Origin: Astropecten irregularis
Lineage: Eukaryota > Echinodermata > Asteroidea > Paxillosida > Astropectinidae
Assembly (NCBI GenBank): GCA_963971285.1
Contig: OZ020255.1
Coordinates: forward strand, 17,566,931 to 17,630,930
Direction of reading: 5' to 3'
Length of the DNA stretch: 64,000 nt
Shown here: positions 1 through 16,000 of the stretch, in pieces
How the letters are laid out: every line of letters starts with the position of its first letter
Position numbering within the stretch: position 1 is the first letter of the stretch
Position numbers and translations under genes: made by a program
The notes under the pieces: generated by a model
Databases searched by the model: none
The model's input: only the letters and a program-made list of their open reading frames with translations
What the model was told of the DNA's origin: nothing

Positions 1-74
1 CACGCATCATCAGTGATAATTCCGGGATAGTTCTGAACAAGTTTCAAAACACACTGTCACGCAACGTCATTTAA

Positions 75-403
75 AGGTAATATCGTACTTTGGTTTTTGT
101 CAAAGAAATGCAGATTCATGGGCAAAAATATAAAGGAAGATACCACAGGTGCCGAGTTTTGAGAAAATTAGTGAAAAACGCCCACGGAATTTCTTTAATC
201 TTTTCATCGTTATTTTTGATCTTTTAAAGATCAAACATATTTTCGGTCATTGCTTTTACTAATTTCTTGATACTACAACATTTCTAAGGCGGAAAGTTTT
301 TAACGGTACGTTTCTATAAGCACCATCTTTATACGGCATGTAAGTCATAGGTAAATATGTGAACATTTCTGTTTTGGTTTCCTACCAAAGTATGATACTA
401 CCT
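75..403. mobile_element. TTAA-flanked palindromic MITE, family A copy 1
   Basis: The ends form an inverted repeat (AGGTARTATC... and ...GATACTACCT), with TTAA on both sides (71-74 and 404-407). The interior matches the other family A copies, including the 'cccatgaatctg' and 'accaaagtatgatac' blocks. There is no coding capacity. TTAA duplication with an AGG terminus fits the Kolobok superfamily (TTAA, 5'-RRG); piggyBac also uses TTAA but its ends usually begin CC. Confidence 0.75.
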
Positions 404-933
404 TTAAGGACGCAGAAAAATGATAAAATCAGTGGTCCATCTATTTAGGTGCTATTATTTTTAGTACTCGATTTTTAAACATTTATTTAAACATCCTCAT
501 CATTACAATTTACAAAAAAATAATGGCAATACAACTGCAAAATACAAAATCATACCCCGGCAAAAAAAAAGTCAAATTTTCTTTCCGTTGGGGAAATGAT
601 CAGGGCTTTTTGTTACGTAACCCGTTGGGACTGGGCAAACAGGCGTCCAAATTACAAGAGGCCTAAACAATACATTCATTATCATGTAACTTCTTGTTCC
701 ATTTACATGTACATGTACATGTACCTATAAAGCATTTAAACACAGCGGTAAAAACAGAGAGAACAAAATATGTGTGAAACTGGAAAGTACAATTGTGTTA
801 CAGGTTTTAATACACCGATGAAGTGTCGGTCTTTTTTTTAAGATAGCAGAAGCGTAATACTGGCCGTAATCCAAATCATATCCAACGCATGAAGAGGGCC
901 AGGGAGGGCCAGGCTAGGAATTTGTCTCACCCC

Positions 934-1059
934 TGGGGTCGATTTCACAAAACTCATCGTAACTTACTATGAATCGTAGGAGTTACGAAAGATAAGTATG
1001 GGTTATCCTTCGTAGAGTTACGATATCGATCGTAGGGCTTCGTGAAATAGACCCCAGGC
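934..1059. repeat. Short inverted-repeat element, family B copy 1
   Basis: The ends are complementary: 'ggggtcgatttcac' at the left and 'gaaatagacccc' at the right. The interior is built from ATCGATCGTA-like palindromes. Six more copies lie in the window. No clear target duplication was found, so the superfamily is open. Confidence 0.65.
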
Positions 1060-1227
1060 CAGTGTGAACCGAAAACCTTCCATGCACAAGAGATTGGGAT
1101 CATCAGCATCTTGGTCTACGAACTTGACGGTAGGGAGATTTATACATACCAGCAAAAGAGAATGTGTGTCACACAAGTGTGACATGACAGGAGTTTGAAC
1201 ACAAATATAATCAAACCGACAAATAAA

Positions 1228-1350
1228 ATTGACTATTAGGGACACCACCAACACAGAGCTGGGTAGCTCAGTTGGTAAGAGCGCCCGTACGGTATTCTTG
1301 AGGTCGCTGATTCGAATCCCACTCCAGTCAATTTTTCTTTGATAACTTAT
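1228..1350 (+). repeat. tRNA-derived SINE fragment
   Basis: A tRNA-like block with an A box (tagctcagttggt, about 1265) and a B box (gattcgaatccc, about 1310) is followed by 'actccagtcaattttt'. The same block occurs in reverse near 33345 and 63687 with shared non-tRNA flanks, so this is a dispersed SINE head and not a functional tRNA gene. Confidence 0.65.
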
Positions 1351-2410
1351 CAAATATAATCGGGTTGGAGGCTAAGTTTATGCTGAGGCCTGGTGCCAAG
1401 GCATAGAAATTACCAGCTAACTCCTAGCTGTTTACTTTATAAGCCAAATAATATCACGAAAATAATACTACATATTATTATACACATGTACATTGACAAT
1501 TGATTTGCAGAGGAAAATAATATTCTTTGGTGAATTTTGCTTCCTGTTAAAGGAGCTGGTTGTTACACTCTGCAATGGAAATGTTGAGTTATTGGGATTG
1601 GGGAGATAAAAAAAATCTAAATGAAAAATGCGATTGGGAAGATAGACTTGCAATGGGGTTACGTTAACGCCCATTACTCTACAAGGGCAAATTTGACATA
1701 AACAAGTAAACCTACAAACAGAAATATCAATACGGGTGATTCACAAACAGTGCGCCTCCAAGAATCACCTGTATTACTAAAAACAAGAATCAAAACAAAA
1801 ACAATAAGTGGCATTAGAAATACTGAATGTGGCACAGAAAAAATTAATATCTACAGCACTTGTTGTCGTTTTACAATTGACAAGCACACAGAGCAAAAGC
1901 GGAAACAAACTCGGGACTGTCTACAATTAACAAGTGTTTAGTTAACATCCGATTATGGATGGGTTTATATTATAGAGGATTTCTGAGAACTTTTATCGGT
2001 CTCAGAATCCCAAACAGTTACTGTAATTCTAGGTTTATATCCGGCTCATAAATTTGGTTTTAAAAAAATCACCGTGACACGAGCCACGAAGAGAGACGAC
2101 TCAGACTTGGTTCAATCTCTGGAATGTCTACATCACTGGTGACAACGTCTGTAATCAGCTATAGGCCTTATTCACAGTGCATCCATCCTACATTCAAAAC
2201 AGTGCAATCAAACTAAGGCTTGGGTCCCAAATAGTCTGGTACCCATTCTCATTTTAGAATTGGTGTTATCTTTTTCTGAAGGGTATACAAGGAAGGTGAC
2301 AAAATGGATGCACCATGAATAAGGCCTCTCTTTGTTTTTAAATGTTTAAATTAAAAGTTTCTGAGCTGTCAATTATCACCATAAGAGTTAAATCACCAAA
2401 GTTTATTGAT

Positions 2411-2450
2411 AAAGACCTGCTAGGATTGAAACGCGTCAGGCCCTCCTAAT
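2411..2450 (+). repeat. Hammerhead-like short repeat, family G copy 1
   Basis: The core 'cctgctaggattgaaacgcgtc' is followed by 'aggccctcctaa'. It matches copies near 8545, 30262, 38232 and 60201. This copy has two extra bases in the GAAACGTC block and is probably degenerate. Confidence 0.5.
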
Positions 2451-3670
2451 TCCAAGCATTCCATAAATTTCAGGTCATTATTTTGGCTGACGAGCAGTTT
2501 GCAGCAGTTTATCACTTGTATTCACAAAAGTTAACTCATTCCCCCCCCCCCCTCCCCTCCCAACAAAAAAGAGTTGCATTCATGTTACATGACTACCTCG
2601 ACATAGAAGACTAATTCTAAAATTTGTATTCAGAATTTGAGTGCAAACATGAAACGGTCGCACAGTGCTTACAATGACTGCACATGATATATGAGAACAA
2701 TTTCCTGTTAACCGATATGCTTGCAAAACTCACAAACAAAATCCCAGATTGTTTTACGTTTCGGTAGTCTCATGTGTCAATGCAACCTCGTGATGAATGT
2801 TAAGTACAATGGCTATGCCCAAGGGGTAACATGTGTACACTAAAAAGAATGAATTTTATCAATTTAAAAAAAAAAAACACAAAAACTTAAAAACATAATA
2901 TATGTATATTGCACTTATTTTCAACAGATTTTAGACACAAACACAACAATGCAAACCTAAAATTGAACCAGTATACATGTACTAGACTAATTCACTGATT
3001 TAAGAGTATGTTTGCGACTACTTTTTACTTAAGGTGAACGTTAGGTGTAAGATGGACGTGATTGAAAGAGAATGGGATCCACTTACTACAGTGGGCCATT
3101 AACTGAACCAGGAGGTGAACCCGGTACTTCTTGATTGATGCATAAGTACTTTCAGGCAAAGTATGAAATATTTGTGACATCCAGGGAAGAATTTACATAC
3201 ATTTTCATGTATCTACATAAATGTAAGCAAAAATTGACCATGGTGGGATATACATGTATCATTAATGAATGACATGAAACAGGATAGGGACTTCTCAAGT
3301 AAAATATAACAGTATAATTTGTTCCTCTGTGGAGCTTATGCAGACCATTTAAAGACTGGATTATCTGCGCAAGCATCTACAATCTCTAGTTTGGTCTGGA
3401 AAGACGTGACTGACTGAGCCGTAGTAACGTCCTGTTTAAGTACAGGCATGCAACTTGGACTTAAAAAAAAAAAAAACGAGGAAATTAAAATCTTTACCAT
3501 ATTTTGTACAGTGTTTTTCACTTTTCAATGGCATGAGAGTGAAGTGAAAAAAAAAGAGGAAATCAGCTGATCCGAGGAAAAGTTACATGCCTGTAAGTAC
3601 TGGTGCTTGACCGTGGTCTCGACGGGTCTCATGCTCACCAAACAGACCTCAAACGCAGCTCCGGTTTGGT

Positions 3671-7920
<4,250 letters not shown>

Positions 7921-8544
7921 GTTTTATATTTTTACGGTATTTTTTCCCCTGACACAGCGATAGTGTCGGTTACGTCCGGTGACAGAAAGCGCTCAAGCCA
8001 GTTCTAAAATGGATGTGATACAGGATTAAAATGGCGGATGATGTGGGATGCGATTTGGTTTGATTATGCCATATCACTCTTGGATTCCCGCCACAATTTC
8101 TGATTGATTTTCTACAGAATACCTTAATTGATTCCTGGTTTAATTAAAACAAAAATTGGCCACGCCAGTGGATATAATTTCTCTAAATCCTAGCACTAAA
8201 TGAAGCTCCGCCCTTCTCTATCTTAAATGCATCCATTCAACCTCCACTTTGTCTGGTATCCTTTACATGGGTATGTAAGTCGCGCTCCTTGAAAAAGGGC
8301 ATCCGACTGAATTGGAAACACTTTATTATGACGTCATCTACGTGGGGGGGGGGGACGGATGATTTTGATTTAAAAGATATAATATTTGATAATGATGATA
8401 TAAAAGTGTTTACAAAAATACATGTAGCTTGATTTATCGTTACCAAATGCTGTAACTCATGCCCGAGTTTAAATAATTGTAACAATACAGGTAATATTTT
8501 TTTTTACTGCTGGTCATCAAAATTACCATAAATTGATCTCTGGC

Positions 8545-8590
8545 CCTTGAGAAAACTCCTGCTAGGGTCGAAACGTCAGTACCTCCTAAC
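8545..8590 (+). repeat. Hammerhead-like short repeat, family G copy 2
   Basis: 'cttgagaaaactcctgctag' continues into 'ggtcgaaacgtcag'. A small hairpin directly precedes GAAACGTC. It matches the copies near 60201 and 30262. Confidence 0.55.
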
Positions 8591-8950
8591 TCAAAACACT
8601 CATGAATGAAATATATAGACAATTAAACATATAGTATGAGTTTGATGTGATTCCACTAACATACAATTAAAATGCAAATTTGAAATACAAATTAACTATG
8701 ACGATTTCTAATATTTCAATCCCAATTTCTTGTACTTTCAGCTTTCTATAGTTCAAACTTCAAAGTCTAACAAAAGCCAGCTGAAAAGCGCAATATTTGT
8801 ACATTATTGTCTGGCTTAATTGTTTGTTTGGATCTATTTCGATTTGAAAAATAAATTTTGGATTATTCATTAGTCTGGAGAGCCCCTTTGACAGAATTAT
8901 TTCTTTTGGGCAACCCTTCGGGAATTTGATAAGTTCCTATGTAGTTATTG

Positions 8951-9290
8951 CAGGCGCGGTTCTACGGGGGGGGGGGGGGGGGCTTTTGTCTAGCCCCCCC
9001 CCCCCCCAAAAAAAATGCAAGTGAAAAAAAAAATTCTTGAAAATACTGGATTTTTTCAGATATTAAGCGCCAATTACATAAAAAAACGCGTTGTGTGGGC
9101 TATAATGTGCATGTTTTTCGACCCCTAATAAGACAAAGCAGAAGCGAGTGTTAGAAGAACCCAAAATATTGGGTCTTCTAGCCCCCCCCCCAAAAAAAAT
9201 AATGGCTCTTCTAGCCCCCCCAAAAAAATAATGGCTCTTCTAGCCCCCCCCCCTCCCCCCCCCCCAATTTTGACTCTAGAACCGCGCCTG
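8951..9290. mobile_element. hAT-type MITE with poly-C/G interior, family F copy 1
   Basis: The 340-bp element has terminal inverted repeats CAGGCGCGGTTCTA and TAGAACCGCGCCTG and a perfect 8-bp target duplication, agttattg (8943-8950 and 9291-9298). The interior holds repeated 'ctagcccccccc' blocks separated by A runs. An 8-bp duplication with CAG ends is the hAT signature. A second copy is at 48836. Confidence 0.9.
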
Positions 9291-9742
9291 AGTTATTGTA
9301 TCTGTTTTGTCCGGTTCTACTGATGTGTTAAATGTCGTTCTTGTATGTTGTCACATGATCTTCCCGAGAAATGAAAAACTAACTACTAAATACTAAACAA
9401 ATAAACAAGCAACAAACATTATGTCCAAATCTCAAAGGGTTCAAATTGAACCATGGAGGAAGGAAAACACTTCATAATTCCTCCACAATTACACTGTATA
9501 CGAATAATTGGATCTGAAGCGTCCCACCCATCACCGTCCAGGATTTTGAATTTAAAAAAATTAAACAGATTAATCCTGATTAATATGCCATTTACTATTA
9601 GGATAATGCTTAATGACAACATCTGCTATGGTTTTAATCGATTATCATTTATTTTATTTAGTAAATCACAGCCGTGCCGTGCACAGAAGTTTGGAAGTAG
9701 TTCCAGTTATTTTGGAGCAGACGACACTCTCTCTAAAGCAGA

Positions 9743-9761
9743 CATGGCAAAATCTGATTGG
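9743..9761 (-). promoter_or_regulatory. ERSE-like element upstream of PDIA4
   Basis: The minus strand reads CCAAT, nine bases, CCATG. The ER stress response element is CCAAT-N9-CCACG, so this has exact spacing and one mismatch. It lies about 300 bp before the PDIA4 start codon. PDIA4/ERp72 is an established target of the unfolded protein response, for which ATF6 with NF-Y binds such sites. The match is short and could be chance. Confidence 0.4.
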
Positions 9762-10063
9762 CTAAATGTATGTCCATGATTATCAATCCGCGCCAAATAT
9801 ATTAGAGATTTATCAAATAATACAATATTTTCGCCAAATTTAGTGCTTCAGAAGCCTTCAGCATACACCTCCATCTCTTTTTAATCCGAAAATAATATTT
9901 AATGTCAAATTGTGTTTTGAATATTTTTAGATATGGTTTTGAGATCTACTTTGTTATTCTCGGACGTATCTGCGATTATGATGTGTGCAGTGCTGTATGT
10001 ACACCTGTTTCCGTGCACCCGTTTAAATACTAAGGCAGGCGTTTCTTCGTGAATTTATTCGCG

Positions 10064-13000
10064 ATGTCGTCCAAAAGTCTTTGTTTTTTTGCTCTCCTTT
10101 TGGGGGTAATTTTCCTCTTGTCTCCCGCTGTGGTTTGCGAAGGAGACGAGGCACCAGCGAAAGGTAAATTTAATCATTGAAGCAAATTTCAGATTGCGGG
10201 TTGTTGGAACTGGATAGTTCTTTGCATTGCATCTTTTTCGTGATAAAATGGGAATTCTGATTGTAGTCTGGTTCCCTGCCCAAAGATTCCCTGACGACTC
10301 TTATTAAAAATCTTAGGTCAGGTATCGGCTACGGTTAAAAATAGAACATGACACAGCTGTCATGTCTGCGCAGGCGCGGAAGCTAGTTTTAGCGTTTACC
10401 GAGAATCAATTTTAGCATTCATATTTGCACTTTTGTAAGCACATGCAATTTTATCTGGACAGAATAAGAAATCAAAGAGTGGGAAAAAAACCATACAACA
10501 AACTCCTCAAAATTGCATAATAGGAAAAGTGCTCTGTTGTATGTGAACAATAATTATGCTCTATTTGGGCTAACTGTAGCCGGAATGAAACATATTTACA
10601 TGACGTGTCTTTTCCTGAACTACGTGACCTCGCGTGACCTGTCGGAAATAGCCGAAAGTCAACGTTACTATCCGAAGTTGAACGAAAACGAGTTCGTAAT
10701 CATTCGGAATTTTCCGTAAAAGACCAAAACTTGGTCTTTTTGGTCACGTGACCCTCCAGTACACGTAGCCGATACCGGACCCTATATTTGACAGACAATA
10801 GTCTGGCGCTTTTGGGGTCCGGGAACCAGACTATGTTGGTCCTGGTCAAAAAGTGAAATTCTGATGAAATATGGCGATTTTTATAGTAGAGAAATATAAA
10901 TGTACATCAAAGTAGATAGCAGGAGCCTGCATGGGATTTGTGCATGACTTTTTGAACAAGGAAGCAATTGCATTTTGCCAGCACCCGTCATTCTTTGAAT
11001 TTGATTAAATTAGGGCTTAACGTTAAATGTTATTTTGCCGGAGGTATGTGAACGTTCCAGCCGGCTTGACATAGATTGAATATTGGCCAAACAGAGGGGA
11101 CAGCGAAATAGCGTACGTATGAAAAAATTTTGGTGGGTGTTGGCAAAATATACCCTGCCTTAATTATACGTGGTTCCTGAGGTTTAGTACACTCAGGTTA
11201 GCTGGTACTCAGCTTTTTAGTTTTACTCACCTAACTACGACTCTTCATCTATTGGGTCATGGGTACCAGCTAACCTGAGTGTAAACCTCATTAAACTTGA
11301 ACTTGAAGGACAATCTTCACTTTGTTTTACTCCCCCCACCAATCCCCCGTTCTCCTGTCCTTTTCTTCTCCTTCTCAGATGCTGCCGAAGCAAAAGATGA
11401 AAAAACATTCGTATTGGAAGACGGCAAAGATTTCGTTTTTGGAGAAGATGATGGAGATGATGGAGATGATGAAGATGATGATGACTTTGACGACGAACCC
11501 CACGTTGAAGAAGAGGACGGAGTCATGGTCCTCACCAGTGACAACTTCGACTCCGTCGTCATGGAAAAGGAAATCATCCTTGTGGAGTTCTACGCACCCT
11601 GGTGAGACTGAGGCTGGGGAATAGAAAGAGCATTGAACTGGGCCAAGAGTTAGAGATGCTTAGCACAAAAAATTGCTTAGCACAAAAATGGCTTGCCCAA
11701 TATAAAAACAAACCACCATTGCAAATTCGATATGGTCAGCAAACAACAGCCAAAGAACAACCACAAGTGATACACAACACATGGACATTTGGTTGTTAAC
11801 CCTGCTTTTATTATTAGGCAGAAATGTCATGCTTTGCGAATTTTTTGTGCTAAGCAGCTTTATGAAATTGGCCCCAGGCTAACCAGTCAGTACTCTGATC
11901 CACTGATCCCATATCGCGGGGAGTCAGTGAGGCGTAACGGTTCTTTCCTCGCCTTTCACCTCTGGTGGACGGGGTTCAAGTCCATCAAGGTCCTTGAGTG
12001 GATTGGGTTTTCAGTCCCTACCTGATTCTGTGGGTTTTACCCAGAATATTACTCTGGGTTTTCCTCCCACCTCTAAAACTATCTATCTTCTTCTCATCAT
12101 CTTTCCATAAAAGGTTTCATCGGACTTTCAGGCTGCAGTGCCCAGGGTGCTGTTGAGGAATCCTTGGTTTCATTTAATACCAGAAATAAATAAAAAGTAA
12201 TAATAATAATAATTACTGCACCAATCACTGAGCTGTGATTGGTCAGAGAGTTCCAGAGGGGAGGGGCTTACTGGATCGGTCAATATGACTGGTCAATTCC
12301 ATTCACACTGCTATCGGTCTTATGAATTGGTTGCCATTTCAGGCATCACAGAAGATCCAAGTTATGTTCCAAGAGGAAAGAAGCACTGAGAAACATCTGC
12401 ATCTGTACTTGAATTAAAAAGTCTTCCCAGTTGTTTGAGTTAGAGAGGTTTGTCAGTAAAGAAAAAGAAAAAGTGGCATCCACAGAGCAGTTGACAAAGC
12501 AAATCGAGTCTCGCTTCTTGATGAATGCAATGACAACTAGCATAGGGTTCAAATGCATGAAGATATTAGCCTTGTGAAAATATTTACTCTAGGCAGAAAG
12601 GAGTAACGGCATGAGAATGTGCTTCAAGTGAGTCCTGACCATCCAACTCCTTCAGAAAACTTATTTTGGATTTGGAATTTGTTATTTTCCTCGAATCAGG
12701 TGCGGTCACTGCAAGAGCCTGGCCCCCGAGTACGCCAAGGCTGCCAAGGTCTTGAAGGAGGCAGATCCCCCTGTGCCGTTGGCAAAGGTCGATGCCACAG
12801 CACACTCTGACTTGGGTCAGCGGTACGAGGTGTCTGGGTACCCGACGCTGAAAATATTCAGGAACGGAGATGCGTTCGATTACGATGGACCTCGACAAGA
12901 AGCAGGTAATTGTAGAGGACTTGCACTGCCACCCAAAAGGGCCTTGCAAATTATCCTCTTTTTTTCGGGAAGAACACATGAGAGATGTGGATGGGCACAA

Positions 13001-16000
13001 ATGCAATGGCAAGGGCCGCCAAGGCAGTGACCATGATAACAAGGTAGTTACTTGCATTGCTGTTTATATGAAGATCAAAATTAAGGTAGGTTTGCGGTGA
13101 CACCATGTAATCTCTTCTGTGAGAGTGTGTGGTTCTGAGGAGAGCCAGTGGTATTATCTCTTCGTTCCGAACAGTGTGCTCTGTTTGTATTCAGGAGAGT
13201 GACTGAAGATCCAACCCTGGTAATCAATCGCCTTAGTGAAGAATTCAAACAAACTGAACCTGCGGTCCTGTGCAGATGAGTAGATAAGAATTCCACTGTC
13301 TGTGGCTGTTTTATGTATCATTCCATTCTAAACCCTTGCAGGCATTGTTAAGTACATGAAAGAGCAATCTGATCCTAACTGGAAGCCCCCGCCCGAGGCA
13401 GTGTTGACTTTGACCACTGACAACTTCGACGAGACGATCGAGAAAGCCGACATCATCCTGGTTGAATTCTACGCTCCCTGGTAAGTAGATTGTCCCCATG
13501 TGCCACCTTGATGAGTATCAAAGTCATCTCTCATCTACCCATCGGCATCCGACTTCCTGTCAACCTGTATCTGATCGGTAGACCCTTCATTCCTCCAAAC
13601 CATCAAGTAATGAGGACTCCTCTTCCTCTTCTTCAGGTGTGGCCACTGCAAGAAACTAGCTCCTGAACTGGAGGCAGCAGCAGGTGTCTTGAAGGATGAC
13701 CAGCCTCCCATCCCCATTGCCAAAGTGGACGCCACTGCAGAATCAAGCCTGGGCTCCCGCTACGGAGTATCGGGCTACCCAACCATGTTCATCTTCAGGA
13801 AGGGAGAGAAGTTTGATTACAAAGGACCCAGAGATAAGCGAGGTACTCATTCATGACAACAAGATCACATCATGAGTTTTATCTCATTTTGGTGTTCCAG
13901 ACAGAAAATTCTGTCCGTTATTAGGAAAAAGAATTTGACACTTAACTTCCTCTGTCTTCTTTAAAGAAAAAAACAATCTGAGTTAATTTCTTTGTGAATC
14001 TGAAATACTAATAGTTTGCTTACGATTACCTGGGGTCAAATTCACGAAGCCCTACGATTGATTGTAACTCGAGTTACGAAGGATAACCCATAGTATCCTA
14101 CGTAGGGCTGCAATGCTTCTTCGATTGATAGTAAGTAAGGATGAGTTTGGTGAAATCGACCCCTGAACCAATATAATCCACGGCAAGCCTGTCCGTGTGG
14201 AAGTCCATTCCAGTTGATACATTAGATCGATGGCGTACTGACTATAGTATTGACATTGCCTTGATCGAACCAGGTATCCTGGACTTCATGAGGAAGCAGG
14301 CGGGTGACAGCTCGATGCACATGCCCTCTCCGAAGGCTCTCAAACACTTGCTAGAGGTGCAAGATGCCATCAGCATTGTAGGCTTCTTCAAGACTGAAGA
14401 AGAAGCGATGTACAAGACATACCTCGAAGCAGGTTAGTAATGCATTCCTTTCAAAGAAACAAGTATCCATACTCCTCCACTCCTTAAAACAGAAACACGA
14501 GTCCAGTCGGTTGATGGATGACTTTCTTTTTCCCCTGAAGGCAATGACTTGAGAGAGGACTATCGCTTCGGACACACCTTCGACCATGCACTGATGAACA
14601 CGTACAAGGTCAACCCAAACTCCATCGTCATCTTCTTCCCGGAAAGGATGCAGTCCAAGTATGAACCCAAGAGGCACGTCTTTAGCAAGGTAAGTGCCTT
14701 TATTGCCCTGAAAATCTTGGGAGTCATCTTGTTGAGTCATAGCAGGCTTGTGTGATGAAACTCATATCTATTGCAGTTTGTTTAATTAGGAGTGGGCATC
14801 TTGAAGATCTCACTCAGTTTCAAGTGATGCAAATGTTAGAAGACATCAAAGTATGAATCATCCATTCAGATTCAATTCAAATGCTGTATTTTTGATCCTG
14901 GTATTCACGTATTCACATTCTGTCTCTTGAACAGGAGGATGCCACAGCTGCTGAGCTCCAGGTATTCTACAGTGATCATGATATCCCCCTCGTCGGCCAC
15001 ATGACCAAAGACAACATGGATAAGCGTTACAAAGATCGCCCTCTCTTGGTGGCCTATTACGACGTGGACTGGACTTTCGACAACAGAAAAGGTACAACAG
15101 AATGCATTTATTCTTAAATTGAACAAGTTGACACTTGAATCCGTGATAGCTGGTGAACAAGACCAGTAGCCTCCACCCAACTCAATACAAGTTTGCTTCA
15201 CTCTGCAGCTACCGAAATCTGGCGCCGGAAGATCCTCGACGTTGCCAAGGACAAGGAGTTCAAGGACGTCACCTTCGCCGTCGCCAGCGAGGAAGAATTC
15301 AGCGACCAAATCAAGGAGCTTGGACTGGATGAAAGCGGGGAGGATATCAACATTGGCCTGTTTGCTGACGGGAAGAAGTACAAGATGGACCCCGATGAGG
15401 ACTTTGACTCAGACGTTCTGAGGGACTTCTTGCACGCCTGGAGAAAGAGTAAGTTCTTGAGCAAATTACAGGCCTGGACAGCAAGTACGACCACCTGCAG
15501 CATTGTCAGAGGGTGTTGTAGGGTCTTAAGTGGGCACTTACCTTGCTGAGGTTGGCATATAACAAGGCAAGTCTATTTTCAGGATAGAAATAGAGTTGAA
15601 CTCTGCAAACTACTCACCAAACCTGATACGCTGTTGTGGTTTCATGTTTGAATCCTAGAAGGCTCCTTTATAAAAATGTTCTTGTTTTGTTTTTCACATC
15701 ACAGACAAAATTAATCCTGTCATCAAATCGCAGCCAGTCCCAAAGAAGCAGGGCCCTGTCACCGTCGTGGTGGGCAAGACCTTCGAGAAGATAGTCCTAG
15801 ACAAGAAGAAGGACGTGATGATCGAGCTGTACGCACCCTGGTGCGGCCATTGCAAGAAGCTGGAGCCGACCTACAAGAAACTGGCCAAGAAGTACAAGGA
15901 CAATCCCAACATCGTCATCGCTAAAATGGACGCTACGGCCAACGACACGCCCAGCGAATTTAGCTCCTCTGGCTTCCCGACCATCTATTTTGCAAAAGCT

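Larger units (their letters stand above)
1..3670. other. Repeat-rich region downstream of CDK5, no gene seen
   Basis: No coding exon was recognised. The CDK5 3' UTR should occupy the part nearest 3670, because the gene reads leftwards. The rest holds a TTAA-flanked MITE (75-403), a short inverted-repeat element (934-1059), a tRNA-like SINE fragment (1228-1350), a hammerhead-like repeat (2411-2450), a C run near 2541-2553 and TACATGTA runs near 702-722. Open frames of 60-118 codons here have no recognisable motifs. Confidence 0.6.
7921..10063. other. Divergent intergenic region between CDK5 and PDIA4
   Basis: The two genes point away from each other, so both promoters must lie here or in non-coding first exons. 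Visible contents: a hammerhead-like repeat (8545-8590), a hAT-type MITE (8951-9290), a G run near 8344-8353 and an ERSE-like site (9743-9761). No coding exon was recognised. Confidence 0.75.

Noticed and set aside
1258-1330. Possible functional tRNA gene
   Set aside because: A and B boxes are present, but the same block recurs with shared non-tRNA flanks and no acceptor-stem pairing was seen. It is a SINE head.
12219-12244. Perfect short palindrome around CCAATCAC...GTGATTGG in PDIA4 intron 2
   Set aside because: Looks like a CCAAT-box pair but sits in an intron beside a SINE tail. It is too short to support a regulatory call.
12584-13057. 157-codon open frame antisense to PDIA4 exon 3
   Set aside because: It is a shadow of the CGHC exon and its flanking intron. 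No independent evidence.
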